Positions 1 through 9,250 are shown, numbered from the stretch's first letter. The stretch is DNA of 64,000 nucleotides from Francisella sp. LA112445 (GCF_012224145.1 NZ_CP041030.1:62001-126000), one strand, 5' to 3'. Notes: generated by a model not told the origin, from the letters alone. Translations and numbers: made by a program.

Positions 1-632
1 CAGATGCTCGGATAAGCGACTATTATGTAAAAGATGGGTATACTTACTTTAGCATTTACTACAATGGGAAGAGTTTAGACTTTACTATTCAGTTACCAGG
101 TAAATATAATGTGCAAAATGCTACAGCGTGTATCGTTTGTTGTTTAGATCTTGGCTTTGAGTATGAGGATATAAGAAAAGCATTACTAAATGTTGAGGGT
201 GTAGCAAGAAGGTTTGATCTATATCTAAGAGATATCTCAGGATACAAGGTACAAGTAATTGATGATTATGGACATCACCCTGCTGAAGTTACTAACTGTC
301 TATCAGCTGTTAGAGATAGATTTCCAAATAAAAAAATTATTCATGTGTTCCAACCACATAGATATACTCGAAATAGAGATTTATTTAAAGATTGGCAACA
401 AGCTCTTTGCTTATCAGATCGGTTAATATTATTACCAACGTATACAGCTGGAGAAGAGGTTATTTTAGGAGCAGAAAGTAAGGATATTGCTAAAAAGCTT
501 ACAAATTGTACTTTAGTCGATGATTTTGAGAGTGTTGTGAGTATCTTAAAGCAGATCGTTGATGAAAATAGTGTTATTTTAGTCCAAGGTGCTGGAGATG
601 TTACAAATTTAGTGGAGATGTTAGGTGAGTAG
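1..632 (+). CDS. murC: UDP-N-acetylmuramate--L-alanine ligase, C-terminal part
   Basis: Partial gene entering from the left edge; the frame is open from base 3, so the true start lies outside the window. MurC adds L-alanine to UDP-MurNAc using ATP in the cytoplasmic stage of peptidoglycan synthesis. The visible part covers the end of the central ATPase domain and the C-terminal domain. Typical Mur ligase motifs are DDYGHHPAE, QPHRYTR and the terminal VQGAGDV. The stop overlaps the start of rsmI by 8 bp, so the two are probably cotranslated. The in-frame GTG at 111 is internal and not a start. Recognition is from family motifs and is firm. Confidence 0.93.
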   Translation, partial: DARISDYYVKDGYTYFSIYYNGKSLDFTIQLPGKYNVQNATACIVCCLDLGFEYEDIRKALLNVEGVARRFDLYLRDISGYKVQVIDDYGHHPAEVTNCLSAVRDRFPNKKIIHVFQPHRYTRNRDLFKDWQQALCLSDRLILLPTYTAGEEVILGAESKDIAKKLTNCTLVDDFESVVSILKQIVDENSVILVQGAGDVTNLVEMLGE

Positions 633-1500
633 TGTAGATAAGTCGGTGCTTTATGTTGTAGCAACGCCAATAGGTAATCTTGGAGATATAACACTCCGTG
701 CTATAGATATTTTAAAGGAAGCTGATGTGATCTTGGCAGAAGACACTCGAGTAACAGCAAAGCTCTTGATGGGGCTTAATATAAAAAATGAGCAAAAATT
801 AGTATCGTGTCATGACTTTAATGAAGAGTCTAGAGTACAACAAGTCAAAGAATTTTTAGATGCGGGTAAAAAGGTTGCTTTAGTTAGTGATGCAGGAACT
901 CCACTAATATCTGATCCTGGTTACAAAATAGTAGCAAGTTTGCGTAATGACAATTATAAGATAGTGCCTATTCCTGGAGCTAGTGCTGTAACAACTGCTT
1001 TGTCAGCTGCAGGTTTGCCATCAGATAGTTTTATGTTTAAAGGATTTTTATCTGCCAAAAAAGCAAAGAGGCAAGAGCAGATTCAAGAGCTTAAGAAACT
1101 TAGTACAACAGTTATACTTTATGAGTCTGTGCATAGGATAGAATATTTACTCGAGGATTTAGATAGTATCTTACCAAATGTGGATATTGCTGTTGCAAAA
1201 GAATTAACTAAACAGTTTGAGACTTTTGTTAATGGTAAACCTGCTCAAGTAATAGAGTTTTTTAAGAGCTCTCCAGAAAAACTAAAAGGAGAGTTTGTTG
1301 TTATTATAGACTGCAATGCTTCAGATATATCAGATTCTTCAAGAATTGATCAAGATTTGCTACTTGAAGCATTACTTGATGAGCTACCTTTGAAAAAGGC
1401 TGTTAAATTAACATCAGAATTATTAAAGCTCAAAAAAAATGATATATACCAAAGGGCTTTAGATTTAAAAAAAGATATGGATTTGAAAAAAAATGCTTAG
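625..1500 (+). CDS. rsmI: 16S rRNA (cytidine(1402)-2'-O)-methyltransferase
   Basis: This enzyme uses SAM to 2'-O-methylate C1402 in the decoding centre of 16S rRNA. The 291-residue length is normal for the family. The N-terminal tetrapyrrole-methylase-like fold shows VVATPIGNLGDITLRA, then LAEDTRVTAKLL and SDAGTPLISDPG, followed by PIPGASAVTTALSAAG; these mark RsmI. The start is a GTG overlapping the murC stop by 8 bp, and the stop overlaps the next gene by 8 bp. The three genes therefore look like one transcription and translation unit. The C-terminal 60 residues are lysine-rich and less conserved. No separate promoter is visible. Confidence 0.95.
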   Translation: MSSVDKSVLYVVATPIGNLGDITLRAIDILKEADVILAEDTRVTAKLLMGLNIKNEQKLVSCHDFNEESRVQQVKEFLDAGKKVALVSDAGTPLISDPGYKIVASLRNDNYKIVPIPGASAVTTALSAAGLPSDSFMFKGFLSAKKAKRQEQIQELKKLSTTVILYESVHRIEYLLEDLDSILPNVDIAVAKELTKQFETFVNGKPAQVIEFFKSSPEKLKGEFVVIIDCNASDISDSSRIDQDLLLEALLDELPLKKAVKLTSELLKLKKNDIYQRALDLKKDMDLKKNA

Positions 1501-2056
1501 TCGATCTTTGTATACTATTAAACAAATGCTTAGGCATAAGAAGATGCTTAAATCTTTAAAACATAATAACTGTTTAGAGAGTGTTGTAGATTTAACAACA
1601 GAGTTTCTAAGTCAAAAAAAAATTAAGTATTTAGCATTAGATTTTGATGGGGTATTAGCAAGTCATGGTAAACCAGAGGTTTTTAGAGAAGTTAAGCTTT
1701 GGCTAGATGATTTTGTTACTAAATTTGATGAAGGTAATATATTTATCCTTTCAAATAAACCTACTCAAGAAAGGCTCGAATATTTTAAGAAACACTTTCC
1801 TAAAATTAGATTTATATCTGGTGTAGCGAAAAAACCTTATCCAGATGGTCTTAATAAGATTGTAAATATGGTAGGCTGTCAGCCACAAGAAGTAGCTCTT
1901 GTTGATGACAGGCTTTTGACAGGAGCATTAGCATGTTTTATTGCAGGGTGCTATCCGATACTTATAACAAAACCTTATATCGATAGAGATAATTATACAA
2001 AAGAAGAGAGATTCTTTAGTTTTTTGCGTTATTGGGAACAAAAAATCTTTTTATAG
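1493..2056 (+). CDS. HAD-superfamily phosphatase (YqeG/type IIIA-like)
   Basis: A 187-residue cytoplasmic HAD hydrolase. Motif I is DFDGV (D50, D52), motif II is LSNK (86-89), the motif III lysine lies in KKPYP (113-117), and motif IV is VDDR (137-140). There is almost no cap domain, as in the YqeG/GEP4 group whose characterised members dephosphorylate phosphatidylglycerophosphate. That substrate is inference from family resemblance; other phosphomonoesters are possible. The first 40 residues are basic and could be a membrane-contacting extension. The ATG overlaps the rsmI stop by 8 bp, so it closes the murC-rsmI unit. Confidence 0.75.
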   Translation: MLSRSLYTIKQMLRHKKMLKSLKHNNCLESVVDLTTEFLSQKKIKYLALDFDGVLASHGKPEVFREVKLWLDDFVTKFDEGNIFILSNKPTQERLEYFKKHFPKIRFISGVAKKPYPDGLNKIVNMVGCQPQEVALVDDRLLTGALACFIAGCYPILITKPYIDRDNYTKEERFFSFLRYWEQKIFL

Positions 2057-2127
2057 AATTTTACTTGCGAGCTTTTTGATTTATTATTAATTAATAGTAT
2101 TTGAGATTATTGAAAATAACTTTGTTT

Positions 2128-2877
2128 ATGAAAAAAATTATAGTTCTTCTAGCAGTTGTATTTTTATGTACTAATGCATTTGCTACCTTTACTCATTCCT
2201 TTTTTGATGATCATAATCATTCAACTGATAATTTTGTACCTAAAAATAATAATTTCCGAGATGATGCTAAGATACAGGAGTATGGAGATAATTTTGGTAA
2301 AGATGATTCAGAAAAATATAACTGTAGTTACGATGTCTCAGGACAAGTAAGGTGTGGTGATTATAAGATTAGGCAAGATACAACTAATGATAGTGGTAAA
2401 AAACTTAGTAAGGAGATGTTAGAACATCTTGAAAAGCTTAAGAAGTCTAAAACTGTTACTGAAGGCGATGATTTTAACTGTGCATTAGATGATGGTGATG
2501 AGGCATATTGTTGGGGTAGTAATAAAAGAGGTCAGCTAGGGACTCCTGATGTAAAAAATAAAGCTTCTATCCCACATAAGGTTGATACTAAGATTAAATT
2601 TAAGAAAGTCTATACAAAGGCTCATTACGCTTGTGCCTTAGATGAGAGTGATCATGCTTACTGTTGGGGAGATGGTAGTTACGGAGAGGTAGGTAATGGC
2701 AAAAAAGGTCTCTTCAATGAACCTCAAAAAGTTAAAACTGATGTACAGTTTAATAGATTAATTATGGCAAGAACATATACGTGTGGAATTGCTAAGAAGT
2801 CTAATGATGTATATTGTTGGGGAAAAAATAATAAAGGCACAGTGAATTTAGATTCACCAGTACCTGTTAAAATTTAA
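2128..2877 (+). CDS. Secreted RCC1-repeat-like protein, copy A
   Basis: About 249 residues from the ATG at 2128, chosen because it begins a clean signal peptide (MKKIIVLLAVVFLC, then TNAFA with likely cleavage after AFA). A TTG 27 bp upstream is open but would spoil the signal. The mature protein is Asp/Lys/Asn-rich for about 100 residues. It then has three RCC1-type blades with the pattern CALD..D.AYCWG...G.LG, each carrying paired cysteines that could form disulfides in the periplasm. Three blades are too few for a closed propeller, so it may oligomerise or be a decayed form. Copy B follows immediately. Function unknown; an envelope or secreted protein is the most that can be said. Confidence 0.7.
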   Translation: MKKIIVLLAVVFLCTNAFATFTHSFFDDHNHSTDNFVPKNNNFRDDAKIQEYGDNFGKDDSEKYNCSYDVSGQVRCGDYKIRQDTTNDSGKKLSKEMLEHLEKLKKSKTVTEGDDFNCALDDGDEAYCWGSNKRGQLGTPDVKNKASIPHKVDTKIKFKKVYTKAHYACALDESDHAYCWGDGSYGEVGNGKKGLFNEPQKVKTDVQFNRLIMARTYTCGIAKKSNDVYCWGKNNKGTVNLDSPVPVKI

Positions 2878-2901
2878 AAAATGATATTAAGAAGTTTATT
2901 T

Positions 2902-3570
2902 ATGAAAAAAAATGTAATTATAATAGCCCTTGTGTTTTTATGTGGTAGTGCCTTCGCCCTTGATACATTTACACAAAGTTTCTTTACAGAGTATAATCGT
3001 AATTATGAGTATCATAAGGATATAGCGTATTATGGATCTGGAGAGCTGAGGGTTGGTGAGTATGATATCATTCAGCCTGATGATTCAGGTAATGATAATG
3101 CTAAGCAAATAGAGGAACACTACAAGCAGCTTCAAAAAGCTAAAGGCATTAGTGAGAAGAATGGTTCTAAATGCTTTATGGATAAAAACTATAATATTTA
3201 CTGTATTAATGAGAAGAATACTGATCAACCGGAAGAGCAACAGCAAGGTCAAACATCAGATGCTTTAGGTATGAGCTTTAGCGATAGCAATAAGTTTGAA
3301 AAAGTATATGGCCAAAGTAAATATGCTTGTGCTTTAGACAAACAAGGAAATGCGTATTGCTGGGGTGATGGAGAGCAAGGGGAACTTGGAAATGGAGAAA
3401 GAGGACATTTTAGCCAACCACAAAAAGTTAAAACTGATGTTAAATTTAGTAGATTAAGCGTATCTAAAACGTATGTTTGTGGTATTGCTAAACATAATCA
3501 AGGTATTTACTGTTGGGGTAAAAGTACGGGTAGTACAAACTTAAACTCAACAGTTCCTGTCCAAATATAA
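2902..3570 (+). CDS. Secreted RCC1-repeat-like protein, copy B
   Basis: About 222 residues from the ATG at 2902 (MKKNVIIIALVFLC, then GSAFA, a normal signal peptide). An ATG at 2881 is also in frame but adds seven residues before the signal. It is a paralogue of the upstream protein. Both share a TFTxSFF segment after the signal and the YACALD...AYCWGDG repeat. They also share the sequence QPQKVKTDV/EPQKVKTDV and a final CGIAK...YCWGK block. One repeat of copy A is degenerate here (CFMDKNYNIYCI), and a Gln-rich insert follows it. The 24-bp gap from copy A suggests a tandem duplication expressed as one unit. No function is recognised. Confidence 0.7.
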   Translation: MKKNVIIIALVFLCGSAFALDTFTQSFFTEYNRNYEYHKDIAYYGSGELRVGEYDIIQPDDSGNDNAKQIEEHYKQLQKAKGISEKNGSKCFMDKNYNIYCINEKNTDQPEEQQQGQTSDALGMSFSDSNKFEKVYGQSKYACALDKQGNAYCWGDGEQGELGNGERGHFSQPQKVKTDVKFSRLSVSKTYVCGIAKHNQGIYCWGKSTGSTNLNSTVPVQI

Positions 3571-3571
3571 T

Positions 3572-6316
3572 ATGAGTAAAGACTCTAAGAAATTTCTTAC
3601 AAATTCAATTCATTCTAAAATCGTAACAGAGCTAAATGATCAACTAAATAATTGTGATGAGTTTATAATTAGTGTGGCATTTGTGACATTAAGTGGAGTT
3701 TTGTGTATCTTAGAATCTTTGCGCCAGCTACAAGCTAATAATATAAAAGGTAAGATTTTAACGGGATGTTATTTGAATTTTACAGAGCCTAAGGCTTTGG
3801 ATACACTTCTTGAGTTTAACAATATAGAGCTTAAGATACTCGATAATGATAACTTTCATGCTAAAGGATTCTTTTTTAGAAGTGAGCAAAGTTGGAGAGT
3901 TATGTTAGGTAGCTCGAATCTTACACAAGCTGCTCTAACAGTAAATAGTGAGTGGAATATCCTTTTTGAAGCTAATCATGATGATGAAATTATCATACAA
4001 GCGTTATCTGAGTTTAATAAACTCTTTAGTCAAGCTAAATGGGTTAGTGATTTTATTAATGAGTATAGAGAGATATATCATAAGCAACAAAGCCTACAGT
4101 CTATTCAAAATATACATTTACAAAATAGTCAAATAAGCCCGAATAAAGTCCAAAGCGAGGCTTTAGATAGTTTAGCTGCTTTAAGAAATGATAATAAAGA
4201 TAAGGCTTTGATAATAAGCGCTACAGGTACAGGTAAAACCTTTTTAAGCGCATTTGATGTTGCAAAAGTTAAGCCTAAACGATGTCTTTTTATAGTTCAT
4301 CGAACAAATATTGCAATAAAGGCTAAAGAAACTTTTGCTAAAGTTATTAAAGATAAAACTCTAGGGCTATATACCGGAGATAAAAAAGACTCTACAGAAT
4401 ACTTATTTGCAACTATACAAACTCTTAAGAATCCAAAAGTTTTAGAGAGTTTTTCAGAAAGAGAGTTTGACTATATAGTTATTGATGAAGTGCATCATGC
4501 TGAAGCAAAGAGTTATAAAAAGGTTCTTGACTATTTTAGGCCTAAATTTTTGCTTGGGATGACGGCTACTCCAGAGCGTACAGATGAAGCAGATATATTT
4601 AAGCTGTTTGATTATAACATTGCTTATGAGATTAGATTACATCAGGCTCTAGAAGAAGACTTACTATGCCCATTCCACTATTTCGCTATAGAGGATTTTT
4701 ATGTTGAGTCAGAAAAGTCATTAGCTAAGGATTTTTCAAAGCTAATCAATGATGATCGTGTTGAGCATATTATCACTAAGATGAATATTTATAAGTTTAG
4801 CGGAAGTTTTCGAAGTGCATTAATGTTTGTGAGTAATGTTAATGAAGCAAAACAGCTAGCGATTAAACTAACTGAAAAAGGGATAAGTGCCAAAGCCTTA
4901 ACAAGTGAAGATTCTGAAAAATCTCGATCAGATGTTATAAGTCAGCTTGAATCAAATCAGTTAGAAGTGATAGTCACGGTGGATATTTTTAACGAAGGTA
5001 TTGATATCCCTTGTGTGAATCAAGTCATATTACTTCGTCCAACACAAAGTGCTATTGTGTATATTCAGCAGTTAGGTAGAGGTTTACGTAAATATAAAGA
5101 TAAACATTTTGTTGTAGTGCTAGATTTTATTGCAAACTATGATAATAACTTTCTTATTCCTGTAGCATTAAGCCAGAATAATAGCTATGACAGAGATGAA
5201 CTTAAAAAGTTTGTTGTTTCTCCAAATAGTTATATAGCGGGGCAAAGTACAATAACATTTACCAGCATTGCTAAAGAGATTATTTATAAGAATATTCAGG
5301 TAACAAATTTTTCACAGCTAAAGAATATTAAAAGAGATTATCAACAGCTAAAAAGAGAGCTTGGAAGAATACCTACATTGGTTGATTTTCAAAAATATAA
5401 CTTTATATCTCCAGAGGTGGTTTTATCAGCTAAAGATACCTACTATGATGTATTAAACTCCTTTAAGGAAGATATTGCTGAGCTTAATACAAGGCAATAT
5501 TTGGTTTTAAAGTTTATTTCTAAAGAGTTTACTCCAGCAAAAAGGTTATATGAAATATTAATCTTAGAGAAGTTGCTTGCTTGTAATAATTTGGAAATAT
5601 CTCAACTCGAGTTAGATCTTAGAGAAAAGCTAAGTGACTTTGATATTGATAGCTTTGAAAGTGCTCTAAAACATCTATCTTTAAACATATTTACAGTAAA
5701 TGCTGCAAGACATGATTATGAGCCTTTGATATCTATAAGTAATGGTAAAGTTATACTTCTAGTAGCAGATTTAATAAAAAATAGTAATTTATTGAAATCT
5801 CAACTTAGGGATTTGATTAAATATAATAAGCTGGTTTATTCAGAAAGGTATAGTCATCATAAGCACTTAGGGTTAGCAATGTATAGTAAGTATTCAAAAA
5901 AGGATATTGCTCATTTGCTTAATCAAGACTATACCAATGGCGGAGTCAACTTAGCTGGGTATAGAGCTTTTGATAACAAGGCTCTTCTTTTTATGACTTT
6001 TGATGAGAATAAAAAGTTCACATTACATGATAATAAGTTTATTTCTTCAAGAAGTTTTACTTATTATTCTAAAGCTGGAAAAGACTTAAATGATGAGTTT
6101 GAAAATAACTTAACTAAAGATACTTATATACGGTATGTCTTTGCTAGAACAAATAAAAATGATGAGTATTTTTACCTAGGTACAATCTCTAAATGTTTAG
6201 GAGCTAGAGAGCTTTTAAAACCTAAGAAAATGATTGAATATACATTTGAATTACAGTATGAATTACCTAGTGAAATATGGAAATATTTTGAAGTAATTTA
6301 TAAAAATAAAAATTAA
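3572..6316 (+). CDS. PLD-nuclease / DEAH helicase fusion with C-terminal DUF3427-like region
   Basis: A 914-residue multidomain protein. Residues 1-165 are a phospholipase-D-like nuclease domain with HAK (96-98) and GSSNLT (113-118), one HKD half-site, so a dimer would be needed for activity. Residues 190-520 are an SF2 helicase: Walker A TGTGKT (218-223), DEVH (305-308), TATPER (331-336) and QQLGRGLR (499-506). The remaining 400 residues resemble the DUF3427 region found behind such helicases. Proteins of this build occur singly in bacteria and are often suspected of phage or plasmid defence. That role is inference; DNA repair is the alternative. It starts 1 bp after the RCC1-like gene with no good Shine-Dalgarno sequence. 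Confidence 0.8.
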   Translation: MSKDSKKFLTNSIHSKIVTELNDQLNNCDEFIISVAFVTLSGVLCILESLRQLQANNIKGKILTGCYLNFTEPKALDTLLEFNNIELKILDNDNFHAKGFFFRSEQSWRVMLGSSNLTQAALTVNSEWNILFEANHDDEIIIQALSEFNKLFSQAKWVSDFINEYREIYHKQQSLQSIQNIHLQNSQISPNKVQSEALDSLAALRNDNKDKALIISATGTGKTFLSAFDVAKVKPKRCLFIVHRTNIAIKAKETFAKVIKDKTLGLYTGDKKDSTEYLFATIQTLKNPKVLESFSEREFDYIVIDEVHHAEAKSYKKVLDYFRPKFLLGMTATPERTDEADIFKLFDYNIAYEIRLHQALEEDLLCPFHYFAIEDFYVESEKSLAKDFSKLINDDRVEHIITKMNIYKFSGSFRSALMFVSNVNEAKQLAIKLTEKGISAKALTSEDSEKSRSDVISQLESNQLEVIVTVDIFNEGIDIPCVNQVILLRPTQSAIVYIQQLGRGLRKYKDKHFVVVLDFIANYDNNFLIPVALSQNNSYDRDELKKFVVSPNSYIAGQSTITFTSIAKEIIYKNIQVTNFSQLKNIKRDYQQLKRELGRIPTLVDFQKYNFISPEVVLSAKDTYYDVLNSFKEDIAELNTRQYLVLKFISKEFTPAKRLYEILILEKLLACNNLEISQLELDLREKLSDFDIDSFESALKHLSLNIFTVNAARHDYEPLISISNGKVILLVADLIKNSNLLKSQLRDLIKYNKLVYSERYSHHKHLGLAMYSKYSKKDIAHLLNQDYTNGGVNLAGYRAFDNKALLFMTFDENKKFTLHDNKFISSRSFTYYSKAGKDLNDEFENNLTKDTYIRYVFARTNKNDEYFYLGTISKCLGARELLKPKKMIEYTFELQYELPSEIWKYFEVIYKNKN

Positions 6317-6349
6317 GGTGTAATTAAATGCTTTTTTATTTTTGTTTGC

Positions 6350-6355
6350 TATAAT
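6350..6355 (+). promoter_or_regulatory. -10 element upstream of usp
   Basis: A perfect TATAAT preceded by T-rich DNA without a convincing -35 box. It lies 35 bp before the usp start, placing transcription start about 25-30 bp upstream of the coding region. Confidence 0.5.
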
Positions 6356-6389
6356 GAAGTTAAAGGAAGACACGTTACGGAGATTTGTC

Positions 6390-7226
6390 ATGGCGTATAA
6401 AAAAGTACTATTAGCGGTAAATGTTTATGAGAATGCAGATGTTGTAATTAACTCTGCTGTTGATTTCGCTAAGAAAAATAATACTGAAGTTTTAAAAGTA
6501 GTTACAGTTATCGATTGTGTTGCTCCATTTGCACCATCTATAGTTGATTTTCAGCATTCTATAGAGAAGGAAGCAAAAGAAGAGTTAGATAAGTTAGTAG
6601 CTAAAATCTCAGGTATTAAAGTTGAGCATGAAGTACTCATCGGTAATCCTGCTACAGAGATTGTTACATATGCAGAAGAAAGCCAGTGCGATGTAATTGT
6701 ATTAGGGTCTCATGCAACGCATGGAATTAATCTACTGTTAGGTTCTGTTGCTAATGCTGTTTTACATAAAGCTAAATGTGATGTATTAACTGTAAGAGTT
6801 AGCGAAAATGAAGCTGCTGTAAGTAAAGCACATAGCTATAAAAAGTTATTAGTACCTACTGATCTTGAAAATGATTCATGTGTTGTTGTAGATAAAGCAA
6901 AAGAAGTTGCTAAATTATATAACGCTAAATTAGACACAGCATTTGTAATACCAAATGACAGTATCTCTTTAATGACTTATGAAACTGCAAAAGTTGAAGC
7001 AGCACTAGAAGAGTTTGCTAAGAAAAATAATATAGATGGTGACAAATCAGTGATGATTGGTGCAATATCTAATAGTTTATTAGAAAAAGCAGAAGAAAAT
7101 AATAATGATTTAATCGTTGTTGGTAGTCATAGAAGAGGTGCTATAGGCAGGTTCTTCCTAGGTTCAACAGCAAATAGTATCTTACATGAAGCAAATGTTG
7201 ATGTCTTAGTTGTGAGACTAAAATAG
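6390..7226 (+). CDS. Tandem-domain universal stress protein
   Basis: About 278 residues from the ATG at 6390, which has a GGAG-type site 8 bp upstream; the in-frame codons from 6342 overlap the promoter. Two UspA-type domains lie in tandem. The first ends with a nucleotide-binding loop of the form GSHATHG, then GSVANAVLH. The second has GSHRRGAIGRFFLGSTANSILH. Both fit the G-2X-G-9X-G(S/T) pattern of ATP-binding Usp proteins. These are cytoplasmic stress or growth-arrest proteins with no single known reaction. It has its own -10 box and is followed by a long hairpin, so it is probably monocistronic. Confidence 0.9.
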   Translation: MAYKKVLLAVNVYENADVVINSAVDFAKKNNTEVLKVVTVIDCVAPFAPSIVDFQHSIEKEAKEELDKLVAKISGIKVEHEVLIGNPATEIVTYAEESQCDVIVLGSHATHGINLLLGSVANAVLHKAKCDVLTVRVSENEAAVSKAHSYKKLLVPTDLENDSCVVVDKAKEVAKLYNAKLDTAFVIPNDSISLMTYETAKVEAALEEFAKKNNIDGDKSVMIGAISNSLLEKAEENNNDLIVVGSHRRGAIGRFFLGSTANSILHEANVDVLVVRLK

Positions 7227-7311
7227 AAAATTAATCTCTCTTTTTATTGTCTTTTAAAACTTATTTCCTTAGTTAAAAATTTTTTACAATCTTTAGTTAA
7301 TTTAAATCAAA

Positions 7312-7339
7312 AAGTATATTTTTCTCAAAAAATATACTT
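7312..7339 (+). repeat. Perfect 12-bp inverted repeat (hairpin or operator) before the MFS-pxp operon
   Basis: AAGTATATTTTT (7312-7323), loop CTCA, then AAAAATATACTT (7328-7339), an exact 12-bp stem. It sits between usp and the transporter gene, 37 bp before the latter's ATG. It could terminate usp (weak, AT-only stem) or be an operator for a dimeric regulator of the 5-oxoproline operon. The sequence does not decide between these. Confidence 0.6.
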
Positions 7340-7376
7340 AAATAGACATATTGGGTCTAAATAAATTGGTTAGAGA

Positions 7377-8615
7377 ATGAAAAAATTATTAGTACTTTTA
7401 GCAAGCTCAGCAGAGTGGTATGAGTTCACAGTATATTCATTTTGTGCTGTGTATATTGGTAATGCTTTTTTCCCAAATCTTGATAGTCCATTTGCTAATT
7501 TCTTAGCTGCGTTTGGTGCTTTTGCTGCAGGGTTTTTAGCAAGACCTTTCGGAGGAGTTATATTTGGATATATAGGTGATAAAAAATCAAGAACAACGGC
7601 TCTTGCATGGGCTGCGTTTTTTATGGGAGTTCCTACCGTAGGTATGGCACTATTACCATCTTATGCAATGATTGGTTTTTTAGCTCCTATATTACTAGTT
7701 GCCTTTAGAATACTTCAGGGAATTGCTATTGGTGGACAATATAGTGGTTCAGTAGTTATTCTTGTAGAAGAGGAAAATACCATATTAGGCAAAGCAAAAG
7801 CATCTGCAAATGTGATTGCAAGTGCTTTTGGTGGAATTTTATTAGCAATTGTAAGTTTTCAGGTTATTAGATATTTTATTCCTGATGAGCTTATGTCAGC
7901 AGGAGGCTGGAGGATTTTGTTTGCTATAGCAATTATCCTTGTTGTAATGTCTTTCTTTATAAAGCATAGTGGTGACAAAGATGCTAAAAAGTCTGAAAAG
8001 CAACAAATAAAACTAGCACATTTAGTTATCAAATATTGGAAGAGTATAGTATTTATGATGTTACTATGTTTTCCTGGTGCAGTAGTAGCATACTTCCAAA
8101 TAACAATACTACCAAATATTATTAAACAGATACTTGGACATAAAGATGTTGATGTTGCTATCCTTACAACAATAAGTTTGGTCGTTTTTATCGCTTCATG
8201 TAGCTTTTCTGCTAAATTAACTAAGTTTTTTAATATTAAAACCATAATAGCTACAGGCTTGGTTTTAATGCTGTTATTACCTTTGCCAATGTATGCATTA
8301 TATAAATCTAATAGTGATTTATTGATTCTATTTTTTATAGTGATGGCTGCTATTTTTGGGATATTCTATGGCAATATTATGGTAATTTTTACAGAGAGTT
8401 TTCCTAAAGATATACGTTATACAGGTTTTGCTTTAGCTTATAATATTGGTTTTGGAATTTATGGGGGGCTTTTACCTTTTGTATGCTTTTATCTAGCTCA
8501 GCATATATCTGATTATATGGCTGTTGGGATGATATGTATAAGTGCGGTGGTAGGGTTGTTCACTTTATACAAGCTTGAGCCAGATACCTGTAAAGAAATC
8601 ACTAGCAAAAACTAA
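7377..8615 (+). CDS. MFS transporter, metabolite:H+ symporter (ProP-like) family
   Basis: 412 residues with about 12 hydrophobic segments. The N-terminus has the MHS pattern SSAEWYEFTVYSF, then FLARPFGGVIFGYIGDKKSR between TM2 and TM3. This is the signature loop of proline/betaine/dicarboxylate proton symporters. RILQGIAIGGQYSG in TM4 fits the same family. The gene starts an apparent operon with pxpB, pxpA and pxpC (16 bp, 1 bp and 2 bp gaps), so the likely substrate is 5-oxoproline or a related small acid. That is inference from context; the family alone would not predict it. A perfect palindrome lies just upstream. Confidence 0.85.
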   Translation: MKKLLVLLASSAEWYEFTVYSFCAVYIGNAFFPNLDSPFANFLAAFGAFAAGFLARPFGGVIFGYIGDKKSRTTALAWAAFFMGVPTVGMALLPSYAMIGFLAPILLVAFRILQGIAIGGQYSGSVVILVEEENTILGKAKASANVIASAFGGILLAIVSFQVIRYFIPDELMSAGGWRILFAIAIILVVMSFFIKHSGDKDAKKSEKQQIKLAHLVIKYWKSIVFMMLLCFPGAVVAYFQITILPNIIKQILGHKDVDVAILTTISLVVFIASCSFSAKLTKFFNIKTIIATGLVLMLLLPLPMYALYKSNSDLLILFFIVMAAIFGIFYGNIMVIFTESFPKDIRYTGFALAYNIGFGIYGGLLPFVCFYLAQHISDYMAVGMICISAVVGLFTLYKLEPDTCKEITSKN

Positions 8616-8631
8616 TTAGGTAATAGTTGTT

Positions 8632-9249
8632 ATGAAAGAGTATTTTTTAGGTCAAAATTGTTTTGTCTATAACCTAAGTGATCAGTTATCTTTAGATGAT
8701 AATTTGAAAGTTCTTAAAATATATAAAGATATCTTAGCGGATCAACAGTTTTGTCATAAGTTTAATATTTATGATATTGTTCCATCATATAATTCTGTAG
8801 CATTTCATTTTGATTATGGTAATCCGCTTGAGCTAAAAGGTGCTATCTTAAATAAGATTCTGCACGTTGACTATAAGCACAAGATAGAGTCACAAATCCA
8901 TAAAATTGATGTTAAATATAACGGTCAAGATTTGGAAGTAGCAGCAGAAAAACTTGGATTGGAAGTATCTGAAATTGTAAAAAGACATACTCAAAATGAG
9001 TACCATATTGCGATGCTTGGTTTTAAGCCATACTTACCATATTTGCTTGGGTTAGATAAAAGTCTATCACTACCGCGACTCGAAACTCCTAGAAATAGGA
9101 TTGCTGCAGGGTCTATAGGTATTGGAGGAGCTCAGACAACCATCTTTCCAGAGCAAACACCGAGTGGATGGAATATAATTGGTATATCAGATTTTAAAGA
9201 TTTCTCTAAGCTTAGACCTGGAGATAAAATAGTTTTTAGGGAGATATAA
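8632..9249 (+). CDS. pxpB: 5-oxoprolinase subunit PxpB (KipI family)
   Basis: A 205-residue cytoplasmic protein with the subunit 1 pattern. GFKPYLPYLLGL is followed by LPRLETPRNRI, GSIGIGGAQTTIFP and PSGWNIIG. With PxpA and PxpC it forms the prokaryotic ATP-dependent 5-oxoprolinase that opens 5-oxoproline to glutamate. The order here is transporter-B-A-C. The N-terminal half is diverged but keeps the VAFHFD-type core. It is slightly shorter than typical members (about 215-220 residues). It ends 1 bp before pxpA. Confidence 0.88.
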   Translation: MKEYFLGQNCFVYNLSDQLSLDDNLKVLKIYKDILADQQFCHKFNIYDIVPSYNSVAFHFDYGNPLELKGAILNKILHVDYKHKIESQIHKIDVKYNGQDLEVAAEKLGLEVSEIVKRHTQNEYHIAMLGFKPYLPYLLGLDKSLSLPRLETPRNRIAAGSIGIGGAQTTIFPEQTPSGWNIIGISDFKDFSKLRPGDKIVFREI

Positions 9250-9250
9250 T

